Assembly: GCF_001556045.1 (NCBI RefSeq)
Contig: NZ_LSIC01000061.1
Span: 39,361 to 103,360, forward strand
Direction of reading: 5' to 3'
Source: Bradyrhizobium sp. CCH5-F6
GTDB lineage: Bacteria; Pseudomonadota; Alphaproteobacteria; Rhizobiales; Xanthobacteraceae
DNA: 64,000 bases
Part shown: positions 42,476-51,349 of the stretch, one piece after another
Layout: the number at the start of each line of letters is the position of its first letter
How positions within the stretch are numbered: the first letter of the stretch is position 1
The notes under the pieces: model-generated
What the model was told of the DNA's origin: nothing
What the model saw: only the letters and a program-made list of their open reading frames with translations
Databases searched by the model: none
Made by a program: the position numbers and the translations under genes

Positions 42476-43275
42476 CGTCGTCGCAAGCAATTTCTGTATT
42501 GGCATTGGTCGCCGTGCTCGCAACCGGCCTTGCCGGGTGCAAGGAAAGACGCGATCCCGGCTTCCAGGGCTGGGTCGAGGCCGACATGATCTTCGTCAGC
42601 CCGGACGAAGCGGGGCGGGTCACCAATCTCAACGTCCGCGAAGGCGACGAGGTCAAGGTCGGCGATCACCTCTATTCCGTCGATGACGATCTCCAGCGCG
42701 CCGATCTCAACCAGAACAAGGCGACACTCGCGAACGCGCAGCAGACCTATGACCGCGCGGCCTCGCTGAGCAAGACCGGCTCGGGCACGCAGGCCAATCT
42801 CGATTCCGCCGTGTCCGCCTTGCGCGTCGCGGAAGCGCGGGTGGTGACGTCGGAGACGCGGATGGCGCGCCGCAAGGGCTTTGCGCCGGTCGCCGGCACC
42901 ATCCAGCAGATCTATTTCCGCGAGGGCGAGATGGTGGCGGCGCAGCGGCCGGTGCTCTCGATCATGCCGCCGGGCAACATGAAGCTGCGTTTCTTCGTGC
43001 CGGAGACCGAATTGCCGAAGCTCGCGATCGGCGACACGGTGCGCGTCGCCTGTGACAATTGCGCGGCCGATCTCACCGCAAAGATCTATTTCATCGCGAC
43101 CTCGGCCGAATACACCCCGCCCGTCATCTACAGCCTCGAGGAGCGCAGCAAGCTGGTCTACCTGATCCAGGCGCGGCCCTCGCGGCCCGACGCCCTGCGG
43201 GTCGGACAGCCGATCGACGTCTATCTCAATCCCAAAATTTCCGAGATCAAGACACCGGTGGCGGACAAGCGATGA
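42472..43275 (+). CDS. HlyD-family periplasmic adaptor lipoprotein
   Basis: 267 residues, similar in design to YbhG/HlyD membrane-fusion proteins. A lipobox L20-A-G-C23 suggests lipid anchoring. The lipoyl-like half ('GWVEADMIFVSPDEAGRVTN', 'VREGDEVKVGDHLYSVDDD'), a short coiled coil and the return half ('GTIQQIYFREGEMVAAQRP') follow in order. It would link the ABC transporter to an outer-membrane pore. Overlaps both neighbours by 4 bp. Confidence 0.9.
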   Translation: MTSSQAISVLALVAVLATGLAGCKERRDPGFQGWVEADMIFVSPDEAGRVTNLNVREGDEVKVGDHLYSVDDDLQRADLNQNKATLANAQQTYDRAASLSKTGSGTQANLDSAVSALRVAEARVVTSETRMARRKGFAPVAGTIQQIYFREGEMVAAQRPVLSIMPPGNMKLRFFVPETELPKLAIGDTVRVACDNCAADLTAKIYFIATSAEYTPPVIYSLEERSKLVYLIQARPSRPDALRVGQPIDVYLNPKISEIKTPVADKR

Positions 43276-44204
43276 GCAGCGGCAACGGCATCGCGATCGA
43301 CGTCAAAGGCCTGACGAAGTCATTCGGCGGCCGCGAGGTCGTGCACGATCTCTCGATGCAGGTGCGGCGAGGCTCGATCTACGGATTCCTCGGACCCAAC
43401 GGGTCGGGCAAGACCACCACGATCCGCATCCTCTGCGGCCTGCTCACGCCCGATAGTGGCGAGGGCACCTGTCTCGGCTACGATATCCGCCGCGATGCCG
43501 AGAAGATCAAGCGCCAGGTCGGCTACATGACCCAACGCTTCAGCCTGTACCAGGATCTCTCGGTGCGCGAGAACCTCGAATTCGTCGCGCGCCTCTATGG
43601 CGTCACTGACGCGCGCGGCGCCGCACGCGACATGATCAAGCGGCTCGGACTCTCCGGCCGCGAGGAGCAGCTTGCGGGCGAGCTTTCCGGCGGCTGGAAG
43701 CAGCGGCTGGCGCTCGGGGCCTGCACGCTGCCCAATCCACAATTGTTGCTGCTGGACGAGCCCACCGCCGGCGTCGATCCCAAGGCGCGGCGCGATTTCT
43801 GGAACGAGATCCACGCCCTCGCCGCCGAGGGCCTCACCGTGCTGGTCTCGACCCACTACATGGACGAGGCCGAACGCTGCCACGAGATCGCATACATCGC
43901 CTACGGCCATCTGCTGGCGCACGGCACGGTTGAAGAGGTGATCGCGACATCCGCGCTGACGACCTACACCGTCACGGGCGAAGGCCTGAACGAGCTTGGG
44001 GCCTCGCTCACGGGCAAGCCCGGCATCGACATGGTGGCGCCGTTCGGGACCTCGCTGCATGTTTCCGGCCGCGACGTCGCGGCGCTCGAAGCCAGCATCG
44101 CGCCCTGGCGCGAGAAGCGGGGCCTGCGCTGGCAGAAGTCGCAACCTTCGCTCGAAGACGTGTTCATCGAGCTGATGGTGCGCTCCAAGGACAATTTCCA
44201 ATGA
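43272..44204 (+). CDS. ABC exporter ATP-binding protein
   Basis: 310 residues from ATG 43272. Walker A 'GPNGSGKTT', signature 'LSGGWKQRLALGACTL', Walker B 'LLLLDEPTAGVDP', switch His in 'LVSTHYMDEAERC'. Typical of ABC-2 drug or polysaccharide exporters (YbhF/CcmA/NatA group). It is a single-domain version, so it must dimerise. Works with the permease encoded next (4-bp overlap). Confidence 0.92.
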   Translation: MSSGNGIAIDVKGLTKSFGGREVVHDLSMQVRRGSIYGFLGPNGSGKTTTIRILCGLLTPDSGEGTCLGYDIRRDAEKIKRQVGYMTQRFSLYQDLSVRENLEFVARLYGVTDARGAARDMIKRLGLSGREEQLAGELSGGWKQRLALGACTLPNPQLLLLDEPTAGVDPKARRDFWNEIHALAAEGLTVLVSTHYMDEAERCHEIAYIAYGHLLAHGTVEEVIATSALTTYTVTGEGLNELGASLTGKPGIDMVAPFGTSLHVSGRDVAALEASIAPWREKRGLRWQKSQPSLEDVFIELMVRSKDNFQ

Positions 44205-45364
44205 GCGCAGTCGACCATCGCGCACCGCGACACGAAATCCGCGAGCGCTTCGGCTTCCTGCGGCGCTCCTATGCGATGCTGATCAAGGAATTCATCCAGC
44301 TTAAGCGCGACCGCGTTTCGTTCGCGATGATCGTGATGCTGCCGGTGATGCAGCTCATGCTGTTCGGCTATGCCATCAACACCACGCCGCGCCATCTGCC
44401 GAGCGCGGTGCTGCTCCAGGAGGACTCCGACCTCGCGCGCTCGATCCTCAAGGCACTGGAGAACACCGCCTATTTCCGCTTCCTCTACGAAGTGCACGAC
44501 GTCGACGATTTCGACAACCTGCTGAAATCCGGCAAGGTGCTGTTCGGTGTCGAGATCCCGCGCGGCTTCGAGCGGGCGGTGCGGCGCGGCGACAAGCCGG
44601 CGCTGCTGGTCGCCGCCGACGCCACGGATCCGGTCGCGGCGAGCGCGGCGATCGGTTCGCTCGGCATGGTCGTGCAGACCGCGCTCAAGCACGATCTCTA
44701 CATCGGCGATCCCCCGGAGATGCCGTTCGAGATCCGCGCACATGCCCGCTACAATCCGGCAGCTAGCTCCAGCCTCAACATCGTGCCGGGGCTGGTCGGC
44801 ACCATCCTCACCATGACCATGCTGATCTTCACCGCGCTGTCGGTCACGCGCGAGGTCGAGCGCGGTACCATGGAGAGCCTGCTCTCGATGCCGATCAGGC
44901 CGGTCGAGGTCATGCTCGGCAAGATCATCCCTTACGTGCTGGTCGGATTCGTCCAGGCCTTCCTGATCATCAGCATTGGCGTCGGACTGTTCGGCGTGCC
45001 CGTGCTCGGCAACCTCGTCCTGCTGGCACTGCTCTCGACGCTGTTCATCACCACCAATCTGTCGATCGGCTACACCATCTCGACCCTGGTGCAGAATCAG
45101 CTCCAGGCCATGCAGATGTCCATGATGTTCTTCCTGCCGAGCATCTTGCTGTCCGGCTTCATGTTCCCTTTCGCGGGCATGCCGTCCTGGGCGCAATATC
45201 TCGGCGAGGGCCTGCCGCTCACCCACTATTTGCGAATCGTCCGCGCAATCATGCTGAAGGGCGCGACGATGGAGAATTTGCGCTTCGACACGCTGGCGCT
45301 GGCCGCGCTGATGCTCCTCGCGATGACCGTCGCCGTGACGCGCTTCCGCCGCACGCTGGATTGA
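44201..45364 (+). CDS. ABC-2 type permease
   Basis: 387 residues. One membrane helix near residues 35-55, a large extracytoplasmic domain, then five helices from about residue 195 ('LNIVPGLVGTILTMTMLIFT', 'LVGFVQAFLIISIGVGLFGV'), ending in 'LAALMLLAMTVAVTRFRRTLD'. YhhJ/YbhR family. Only one permease is encoded, so it is presumably a homodimer, unlike E. coli ybhFSR with two. Last gene of the TetR-adaptor-ATPase-permease operon; substrate unknown. Confidence 0.92.
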   Translation: MSAVDHRAPRHEIRERFGFLRRSYAMLIKEFIQLKRDRVSFAMIVMLPVMQLMLFGYAINTTPRHLPSAVLLQEDSDLARSILKALENTAYFRFLYEVHDVDDFDNLLKSGKVLFGVEIPRGFERAVRRGDKPALLVAADATDPVAASAAIGSLGMVVQTALKHDLYIGDPPEMPFEIRAHARYNPAASSSLNIVPGLVGTILTMTMLIFTALSVTREVERGTMESLLSMPIRPVEVMLGKIIPYVLVGFVQAFLIISIGVGLFGVPVLGNLVLLALLSTLFITTNLSIGYTISTLVQNQLQAMQMSMMFFLPSILLSGFMFPFAGMPSWAQYLGEGLPLTHYLRIVRAIMLKGATMENLRFDTLALAALMLLAMTVAVTRFRRTLD

Positions 45365-45384
45365 GGCACAATATCTCCTTGAGA

Positions 45385-45440
45385 GTCATTCCGGGGCACG
45401 CGAAGCGTGAACCGGGAATCTCGAGATTCCGGGGGAATGA
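45385..45440. repeat. palindromic intergenic repeat, family B, shortened copy
   Basis: Starts with GTCATTCCGGGGCACGCGAA as in the other family B copies and ends with GAGATTCCGGGGGAATGA. The last bases supply the ATG of the adenylate cyclase gene at 45437. A further half copy without its partner arm is at about 47799-47816 (TGTCATTCCGGGGCACGA). Confidence 0.7.
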
Positions 45441-46747
45441 TGGTCAGGTTTGCGAGCAGGAAAGCGCGGCAGCACGCCGTTCTATCGAAGGATTTCGAGC
45501 GTGAGCTGACGCGCGAGGTGCTGCGCACCGAGCTGCTGCGGGTGCGGGCGCTGATCATGACCGGGTGCGTCATGATGCTGTTCTTCACAGCGGTCTATCT
45601 GATCGACCCCGCTGTGGTGAACCGGGTCTGGCGCGGGACGGAAGGGCTCATCGAGGTCTACGGCCTTCTCGTCGGCTTCATCCTGTTCGAGGTCTGGGTC
45701 CATACCCAGATCAGGAAGAATCTTCGCCTCGATCGCGATCTGCCGGTGATCCGGCGCTACATCGGTACGCTGATCGAAACATCGCTGCCGACGGTGATTC
45801 TCATCCTGCAAATCCGGACGATGGGCGCGAGCCAGGCGCTCGGCTTTGCCGTGCCGATGATGTACTTCATCTTCGTGATTCTCTCGACGCTGCGGCTCGA
45901 TTTCTGGCTCTCCACGTTCACGGGCTTCGTGGCTGCAGCCGGACTGCTGATCGTCGGAATCTACTACAACGCGGCGAGCGAAGCCGGCGACCCCCTGATC
46001 TACTTCCACGCGGTCCGCAGCGTCGTCATCCTGATCTGCGGCGTGCTGGCCGGCGCAGTCGGCGCGCAGCTGCGGCGGCAATTTGCTGCGAGCATCGCGG
46101 CGGCCACAGCGCGCGACCGGGTGACCAATCTGTTCGGCCAGCACGTCTCTCCTCAGGTGGTCGAGCGGCTGATGGCGGCGGGAACGAGCGCAAGCGGTGA
46201 TATCCGCCGCGTCGCGGTCATGTTCGTCGATTTTCGCGGCTTCACCGCCGGCGCGCAGTCGCGCACGCCACAGGAGGTGGTCGACCGGCTCGACGGCGCC
46301 TTCGCCGTGCTGGTCGACATTCTCGACCGCCAGGGCGGCATCGTGAACAAATTTCTGGGCGACGGTTTCCTCGCGCTGTTCGGTGCGCCGCTGGAAGCCG
46401 CCGACGCTGCGCAGCGTGCAGTCGCCGCCGGCCGCGAGATGCTGAGGGCGATGGATCGCATCAACGCAGAGACCAGCTGGCCGCTGCGGATCGGCATTGG
46501 CATCCATTTCGGCGAGGTCGTCGCCGGCAATATCGGCTCGCCCCGGCGCAAGGAATACACCGTGATCGGCGACACCGTGAACTTCGCCTCGCGCCTGGAG
46601 GCGCTGAACAAGGAGTTCGGCTCGCAACTCCTGATCTCCGCGTCCGTGCGCGAGGCGCTGGGCGACGACGGCAACGACGCCGTCGCCCTCGGTGAGGTCG
46701 AGGTGCGCGGTTACGAGCGTCCCGTGGCGGTGTTTCAACTGGGGTAG
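45437..46747 (+). CDS. class III adenylate cyclase, six-helix membrane type
   Basis: 436 residues (ATG 45437, or the next ATG at 45440). Residues about 35-215 hold six membrane helices, followed by a linker ('RDRVTNLFGQHVSPQVVERL') and a class III cyclase domain. Metal-binding D265 ('VMFVDFRGFT') and D309, adenine-selecting K305 ('GIVNKFLGDGFLALFG'), and 'IGDTVNFASRLEAL' with the transition-state Asn and Arg are all present, so it should make cAMP. The start codon sits within a palindromic repeat. Monocistronic. Confidence 0.92.
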   Translation: MMVRFASRKARQHAVLSKDFERELTREVLRTELLRVRALIMTGCVMMLFFTAVYLIDPAVVNRVWRGTEGLIEVYGLLVGFILFEVWVHTQIRKNLRLDRDLPVIRRYIGTLIETSLPTVILILQIRTMGASQALGFAVPMMYFIFVILSTLRLDFWLSTFTGFVAAAGLLIVGIYYNAASEAGDPLIYFHAVRSVVILICGVLAGAVGAQLRRQFAASIAAATARDRVTNLFGQHVSPQVVERLMAAGTSASGDIRRVAVMFVDFRGFTAGAQSRTPQEVVDRLDGAFAVLVDILDRQGGIVNKFLGDGFLALFGAPLEAADAAQRAVAAGREMLRAMDRINAETSWPLRIGIGIHFGEVVAGNIGSPRRKEYTVIGDTVNFASRLEALNKEFGSQLLISASVREALGDDGNDAVALGEVEVRGYERPVAVFQLG

Positions 46748-46880
46748 GACGCATCATGCTTCCATCATCGGCGATTGCTCCGAATGCTCCGAATTTTGGG
46801 GCATGACGAGCGATGTCGCATGCTTGTAGACTGCTGCGCGATGCGGCCGGTCGCGGCCGTACTTGCATGAGGAAGAGACG

Positions 46881-47795
46881 ATGCAGCGCCGTTACGTCAC
46901 CGTGGACGTATTCACCGACCGCGCTTTCGGCGGCAACCAGCTCGCCGTGGTGCTCGATGCCGGCGGCCTGTCGACGGCGCAGATGCAGGCGATCGCCACC
47001 GAGTTCAACTATTCCGAGACGACCATCGTGTTGCCGCCCCGCGACAAGGCCAACGATGCCGAGGTGCGTATCTTTACCCCCGTCAGGGAGCTTCCCTTCG
47101 CGGGTCACCCCAATGTCGGCACCGCCTTCGTGCTGGCGACGATCGCGAAAGAGTCGAAGCCGCGGCTGCTGTTCGAGGAGAAGGCGGGTCTGGTCCCGGT
47201 CGATATCGTGCGGGAGCAGGGCAGGGTGATCAGCGCCGAGCTCACCGCGCCGCAGCCCCTGGCGAGGCTTGCACATCTTTCCCCGGCCGACGTCGCCGCC
47301 TGCATTTCCCTGGCGGCGGATGACATCAAGACCGATCACCATGCGCCGCAAGTCGTCGGCGTCGGAACGCCGTTCGTGGTCGCGGAGGTGCGATCGCGCG
47401 AAGCCGTCCGCCGCGCCAAGCCTGACGCAGCGGCGTTTGGCCGGATGCTGCCGCGCGACGGCGCTTTCTCGGTCTACTTCTACACGCGCGACGTGCCGGC
47501 AGCGGAAGCGCCCTGCGAGCGTCAGGCGCGGATGTTCTTTCCCGGCGCGAGCGGCCTGATCGAGGATCCCGCTACTGGCAGTGCGACGGTCGCCGCTGCC
47601 GCGCTGTTCGCCGATCTCGATCCCACGCGTGACGGCGAATTGAAGCTCACCATTGGCCAGGGCTTTGACATGGGCCGTCCGAGCATTCTCCTGACCCGCG
47701 TGCGCAAGCAGGACGGCAAGATCGTCTCCGCCCATGTCGGCGGGAGCTGCGTGCAGATGATGGAGGGGACGTTCAAGCTGGCGGGCGAGGGGTAG
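46881..47795 (+). CDS. PhzF-family isomerase-like protein
   Basis: 304 residues from ATG 46881, with GAGGAAGAG upstream. Two-lobed PhzF/diaminopimelate-epimerase fold: 'FTDRAFGGNQLAVVLDAGGL', the catalytic-Glu motif 'FNYSETTIVL', 'PFAGHPNVGTAFV' and 'DPATGSATVAAAAL'. Members catalyse isomerisations; the substrate is unknown outside phenazine clusters and no phenazine genes are near. Monocistronic, facing the DUF488 gene. Confidence 0.9.
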   Translation: MQRRYVTVDVFTDRAFGGNQLAVVLDAGGLSTAQMQAIATEFNYSETTIVLPPRDKANDAEVRIFTPVRELPFAGHPNVGTAFVLATIAKESKPRLLFEEKAGLVPVDIVREQGRVISAELTAPQPLARLAHLSPADVAACISLAADDIKTDHHAPQVVGVGTPFVVAEVRSREAVRRAKPDAAAFGRMLPRDGAFSVYFYTRDVPAAEAPCERQARMFFPGASGLIEDPATGSATVAAAALFADLDPTRDGELKLTIGQGFDMGRPSILLTRVRKQDGKIVSAHVGGSCVQMMEGTFKLAGEG

Positions 47796-47849
47796 GCTGT
47801 CATTCCGGGGCACGACGAGGTTGCGTCAGCATGACGGCTACGGCGGCGG

Positions 47850-48311
47850 CTACACCTGCCGTCCCGCCAAATTCTTCACCGCCACCCCGTCGCGCTCCTC
47901 GATGATCTCCGCGATCATCTGGCGGTGGCAGTGGGTGTGGTCGCGCTCGTAGCAGAGCAGGCACACGGGGCCGGCCTTCTTCACCAGCGCCGAGAGCTCG
48001 TCCATCTCTTCCCGCGCCTGCGGCGTTTTCAGGTGCTTCGCGTAGATTTTCTCCAGCACATCGTACTGCCCGCTGCGGGCGGCGAGGCGGCCCTCTTTCG
48101 GCGTGCCGAGCGCGGCGAGATGGACGTAGGCGATGCCGCGCTCGTCGAGGCCTGCCGAAAGCTGCTTCTTTGAAAAGCCCGGTCGGCGCGACGACGTCAC
48201 CGCGCGCACGTCGACCACGAGCTTGACGCCGGCTTCTTCCAGTTCGTCCAGCACGGCCTTGGGCGGCGTCTGCTCATAGCCGATGGTGAAGAGCTTCCTC
48301 GCCTTTGCCAT
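47850..48311 (-). CDS. DUF488 family protein
   Basis: 153 residues. DUF488 signatures: 'LFTIGYEQTPPKAVLDEL', 'LVVDVRAVTSSRRPGFSKKQL' and the Cys/His motif 'VCLLCYERDHTHCHRQMIAE'. Function of the family is unproven. It follows a DUF72 gene after 7 bp on the same strand. Confidence 0.9.
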   Translation of the reverse strand: MAKARKLFTIGYEQTPPKAVLDELEEAGVKLVVDVRAVTSSRRPGFSKKQLSAGLDERGIAYVHLAALGTPKEGRLAARSGQYDVLEKIYAKHLKTPQAREEMDELSALVKKAGPVCLLCYERDHTHCHRQMIAEIIEERDGVAVKNLAGRQV

Positions 48312-48318
48312 GGAGCCC

Positions 48319-49155
48319 TCAGCTCACCCGCGCGATCAGTTCCATGGCGCCGTGCGGCGCACGCACCTTGCCCTCGTGAATGACGTAGGCGAACACGTCG
48401 CGCGGTTCCTTCTTCGGCTTGGACTTGTCTACCTTCGGCAGGTCGTCCGGTTCGCTGCCCGAAGCCCAGTCCTGGAAGCGCTTGGCCCAGGCATCGAGCT
48501 GCTTCGGCGGATAGCAGGTCTTGATCTCGTCATTGCCCTTCTGGAGCCGCGCATAGACGAAATCGCCGGCGACGTCTGCGATGGCCGGATATTTGCCGTG
48601 CTCGGCGAACACCACGGGCGTCTCGAACTCGCGGATCAGCGCGACGAAGTCAGGCGTGCAGAAGCTGTCATGGCGGACCTCGACGACATGGCGTAACGCG
48701 CGCCCGTCGAGCTTGCGCGGCAACAGCTCTAGGAACTTGCCGAAATCGGCCCCGTCGAATTTTTTGGTTGGCGCGAACTGCCACAACACCGGTCCGAGAT
48801 GATCGCCGAGTTCCAGCACGCCGGAATCATAGAATCGCTTGATGGAGTCGCCGGCCTCCGCGAGCACGCGCCGATTGGTGGCGAAGCGCGGTCCCTTCAC
48901 CGAGAACACGAAGCCATCAGGGACTTCGCTCGCCCATTTGCGGAAGCTCTCCGGCTTTTGCGAGCCGTAATAGGTGCCGTTGATCTCGATCGAGGTCAGC
49001 TTCGAGGCCGCATAGGACAGCTCCTTCGCCTGCGTGAGCTTCTCCGGATAGAACACGCCGCGCCAGGGCTCGAAGGTCCAGCCGCCAATGCCGATGAAGA
49101 TGTTGCCGGATTTTCTTGACGCGGTTTTTGATTTGGCCACGGGATGATCTCGCAT
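48319..49155 (-). CDS. DUF72 family protein (YecE-like)
   Basis: About 278 residues from ATG 49155 (ATG 49182 and a GTG at about 49141 are alternatives; none has a strong ribosome site). TIM-barrel-like YecE/DUF72: 'GIGGWTFEPWRGVFYPEKL', 'EINGTYYGSQKPESFRKWAS', 'FSVKGPRFATNRRVL', 'LWQFAPTKKFD' and 'VVEVRHDSF'. Role unknown. Paired with the DUF488 gene, so they may share a function. Confidence 0.88.
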   Translation of the reverse strand: MRDHPVAKSKTASRKSGNIFIGIGGWTFEPWRGVFYPEKLTQAKELSYAASKLTSIEINGTYYGSQKPESFRKWASEVPDGFVFSVKGPRFATNRRVLAEAGDSIKRFYDSGVLELGDHLGPVLWQFAPTKKFDGADFGKFLELLPRKLDGRALRHVVEVRHDSFCTPDFVALIREFETPVVFAEHGKYPAIADVAGDFVYARLQKGNDEIKTCYPPKQLDAWAKRFQDWASGSEPDDLPKVDKSKPKKEPRDVFAYVIHEGKVRAPHGAMELIARVS

Positions 49156-49253
49156 CGACAGGAGGAGCCTCATCCTAGTCAAACCAGTTGTGATTGGCCA
49201 GTTGCGCCGTCCCCTCTAAGCTCGCGAGGGGGCCCGCGAAGAAGGAGACCAAG

Positions 49254-49634
49254 ATGCGGATGCTGATGGTGGGAGCGGCGCTCGTCATGATGACATCTGC
49301 TGCCATGACACGTTCAACCTTGGCGGATGACGACGACGCGAGAAGCGCACAAAAGCTCGCCCAGCAGGGCCGCGACGATTACTGGCATTGCCTCGCGCGG
49401 GAATATTCGCGCGACGCCAATCAGGGCCTGTCGGAGCAGGGTTTCGGCCGCTCGGTTGCGGGCGCCTGTCCATCGGAGCGACAACATTACCGGGTCGCGC
49501 TGCTCGATTATCTCACCACGCAGTATCCGACCATCGATTCCGGCGCCCATCTCGCCACCGCGAACAGGGCGGTGGAGGCGGCGCAGAAGGACATCGTGAC
49601 GGCCTTCGTCAAGCGCCGGTCGCCCGCCAGATAG
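49254..49634 (+). CDS. exported hypothetical protein (126 aa)
   Basis: 126 residues, with AAGGAGACC before the ATG. A signal peptide (hydrophobic residues 4-18, 'TRSTLADDDD' at the cut) is followed by a helical periplasmic domain with a Cys pair ('DDYWHCLAREYSRDANQGLS', 'SVAGACPSERQHYR') that may form a disulfide. No family recognised. Isolated gene. Confidence 0.72.
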   Translation: MRMLMVGAALVMMTSAAMTRSTLADDDDARSAQKLAQQGRDDYWHCLAREYSRDANQGLSEQGFGRSVAGACPSERQHYRVALLDYLTTQYPTIDSGAHLATANRAVEAAQKDIVTAFVKRRSPAR

Positions 49635-49768
49635 CGAGCAGGGAGTGGCGAGGAGCGAAGAGGGGCAGGAGGCCGGTTTCCCCATTCGCTACTCGCCCAT
49701 TCCGCAGCTCTTCCGGGCGCGCGCTCATCTGTGGTATCAGCGCGCATCGGGAGCAGGGAAGGACTTGC

Positions 49769-49972
49769 ATGTCGTCTGAGTCGATGGGGGGCATTCTGGG
49801 GGCGATCGTCGCGGCGATCGTGCTTGCGGCTGCCGTCGTGTTCGGGCCGATCGGTCAGTACGGCAAGCCGCCCAAGCCGGCGAAAGTCGAGCCGGCTCCG
49901 GCCGCGGCGCCGGCGGTCCCCGCCACGCCTGCGCCGCGTGGGCCGATCATTCGGGAAGTGCCCAACCAATAG
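49769..49972 (+). CDS. small membrane-anchored Pro/Ala-rich protein (67 aa)
   Basis: 67 residues from ATG 49769, with GGGAAGGA 7-8 nt upstream. One membrane helix ('GGILGAIVAAIVLAAAVVFG', residues 7-26), then a tail rich in Lys/Pro/Ala ('KPPKPAKVEPAPAAAPAVPA') ending 'GPIIREVPNQ'. It resembles TonB-like or anchor-type small proteins but has no TonB C-domain. Function unknown. Confidence 0.65.
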   Translation: MSSESMGGILGAIVAAIVLAAAVVFGPIGQYGKPPKPAKVEPAPAAAPAVPATPAPRGPIIREVPNQ

Positions 49973-50212
49973 GGCGCGAAAATGAGGTTTCTGCCCCCTT
50001 GCGAAGCGGTCTTGCCGCCCCCATCTAGCCTGTAACGGTGACGTTGAGTTAAGAACTCCGTCGCTGGGACGACCTTGGAATAGCTCAGACCTGCGCCGGA
50101 TGTACGCGCGGTCCGCCGTTCCGGGGTCGTTGGCATTTTAGGGCCCCTTTTCGGCCGTTCCCCTGAGACCCCGGCTTGGCAGCGCAGGACGCGGCGGATA
50201 TACGCTGCCGTC

Positions 50213-51346
50213 ATGAACGAAGCGATCAGACCGGGCGCCGACATCCCGCTGCAGGCTCAAGAGGGGCCGGAACTGTCGGTCATCGTCCCGACCTTCAACG
50301 AGCGCGACAACGTCACGGTGCTGTACCGGCGGCTGGAGGCGACGCTCGCCAACGTCGCCTGGGAAGTCGTGTTCGTCGACGACAATTCGCCCGACGGCAC
50401 CTGGGACGTCGTGCGCGCGCTGGCGCAGCGCGACAGCCGCGTGCGCTGCATCCGCCGCATCGGCCGTCGCGGCCTCTCGGGCGCCTGCATTGAGGGCATC
50501 CTCGCCTCGAGCGCTCCCTATGTGGCCGTGATCGACGCCGACCTTCAGCACGACGAGACGCAACTGCCGAAGATGCTGTTGCTCCTCGCCAGCGATCAGG
50601 CCGACCTCGTGGTCGGCAGCCGCTACATCGAGGGCTACAAGAGCGAAGGCTTCAACAAGCAGCGCGCCGGAGCCAGTGCGCTAGCGACCGAGTTCGCCAG
50701 GAAAATGCTGCGGGTCGAGATCGCCGACCCCATGAGCGGCTTCTTCATGATCCGCCGCGACCGTTTCGAGCAGCTCGCGCCGAAGCTCTCCGTGCACGGC
50801 TTCAAGATCCTGCTCGATGTCGTCGCGACGGGGCACGGCAGCTTGCGGGCGGTCGAGGTTCCCTACACCTTCGGCGCCCGCCAGCACGGCGAGAGCAAGC
50901 TCGATTCCATGGTCGCGCTCGACTTCCTCGGTCTGGTACTAGCCAAGCTGACCAACGACATCGTCTCGCTGCGCTTCATCCTGTTCGCCATGGTCGGCGG
51001 CATCGGCCTCGTGGTGCATCTCGCCACGCTGTTCATCGCCCTTCAGCTGTTCAACGCGCCGTTCGCGGAGGCGCAGGCCGCCGGCGCCATCGTCGCCATG
51101 ACCAGCAATTTCATTCTCAACAACTTCCTCACCTATCGCGACCAGCGGCTGAAGGGCTTTGCGCTGCTGCGCGGCCTGATCGCCTTCTACATCGTGTGCA
51201 GCGTCGGCCTGCTCGCCAATGTCGGCGTCGCCTTCTCCGTGTACGACCAGGAGCCGATCTGGTGGCTTGCCGGCATGGCCGGTGCGCTGATGGGCGTGGT
51301 GTGGAACTACGCGATGTCCGGACTGTTCGTCTGGCGCAAGAAATAG
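50213..51346 (+). CDS. polyprenol-phosphate glycosyltransferase with GtrA-like domain
   Basis: 377 residues. N-terminal GT2 domain like dolichol-phosphate mannosyltransferase: 'LSVIVPTFNERDNVTVLYRR', 'EVVFVDDNSPDGTWDVV' and the DxD-type 'VAVIDADLQHDETQLPKML'. From about residue 250 four membrane helices form a GtrA domain. It should load a sugar onto a lipid carrier, donor for the GT39 enzyme encoded 3 bp downstream. Probably used in surface polysaccharide or lipid A modification. Confidence 0.92.
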   Translation: MNEAIRPGADIPLQAQEGPELSVIVPTFNERDNVTVLYRRLEATLANVAWEVVFVDDNSPDGTWDVVRALAQRDSRVRCIRRIGRRGLSGACIEGILASSAPYVAVIDADLQHDETQLPKMLLLLASDQADLVVGSRYIEGYKSEGFNKQRAGASALATEFARKMLRVEIADPMSGFFMIRRDRFEQLAPKLSVHGFKILLDVVATGHGSLRAVEVPYTFGARQHGESKLDSMVALDFLGLVLAKLTNDIVSLRFILFAMVGGIGLVVHLATLFIALQLFNAPFAEAQAAGAIVAMTSNFILNNFLTYRDQRLKGFALLRGLIAFYIVCSVGLLANVGVAFSVYDQEPIWWLAGMAGALMGVVWNYAMSGLFVWRKK

Positions 51347-51349
51347 CGC

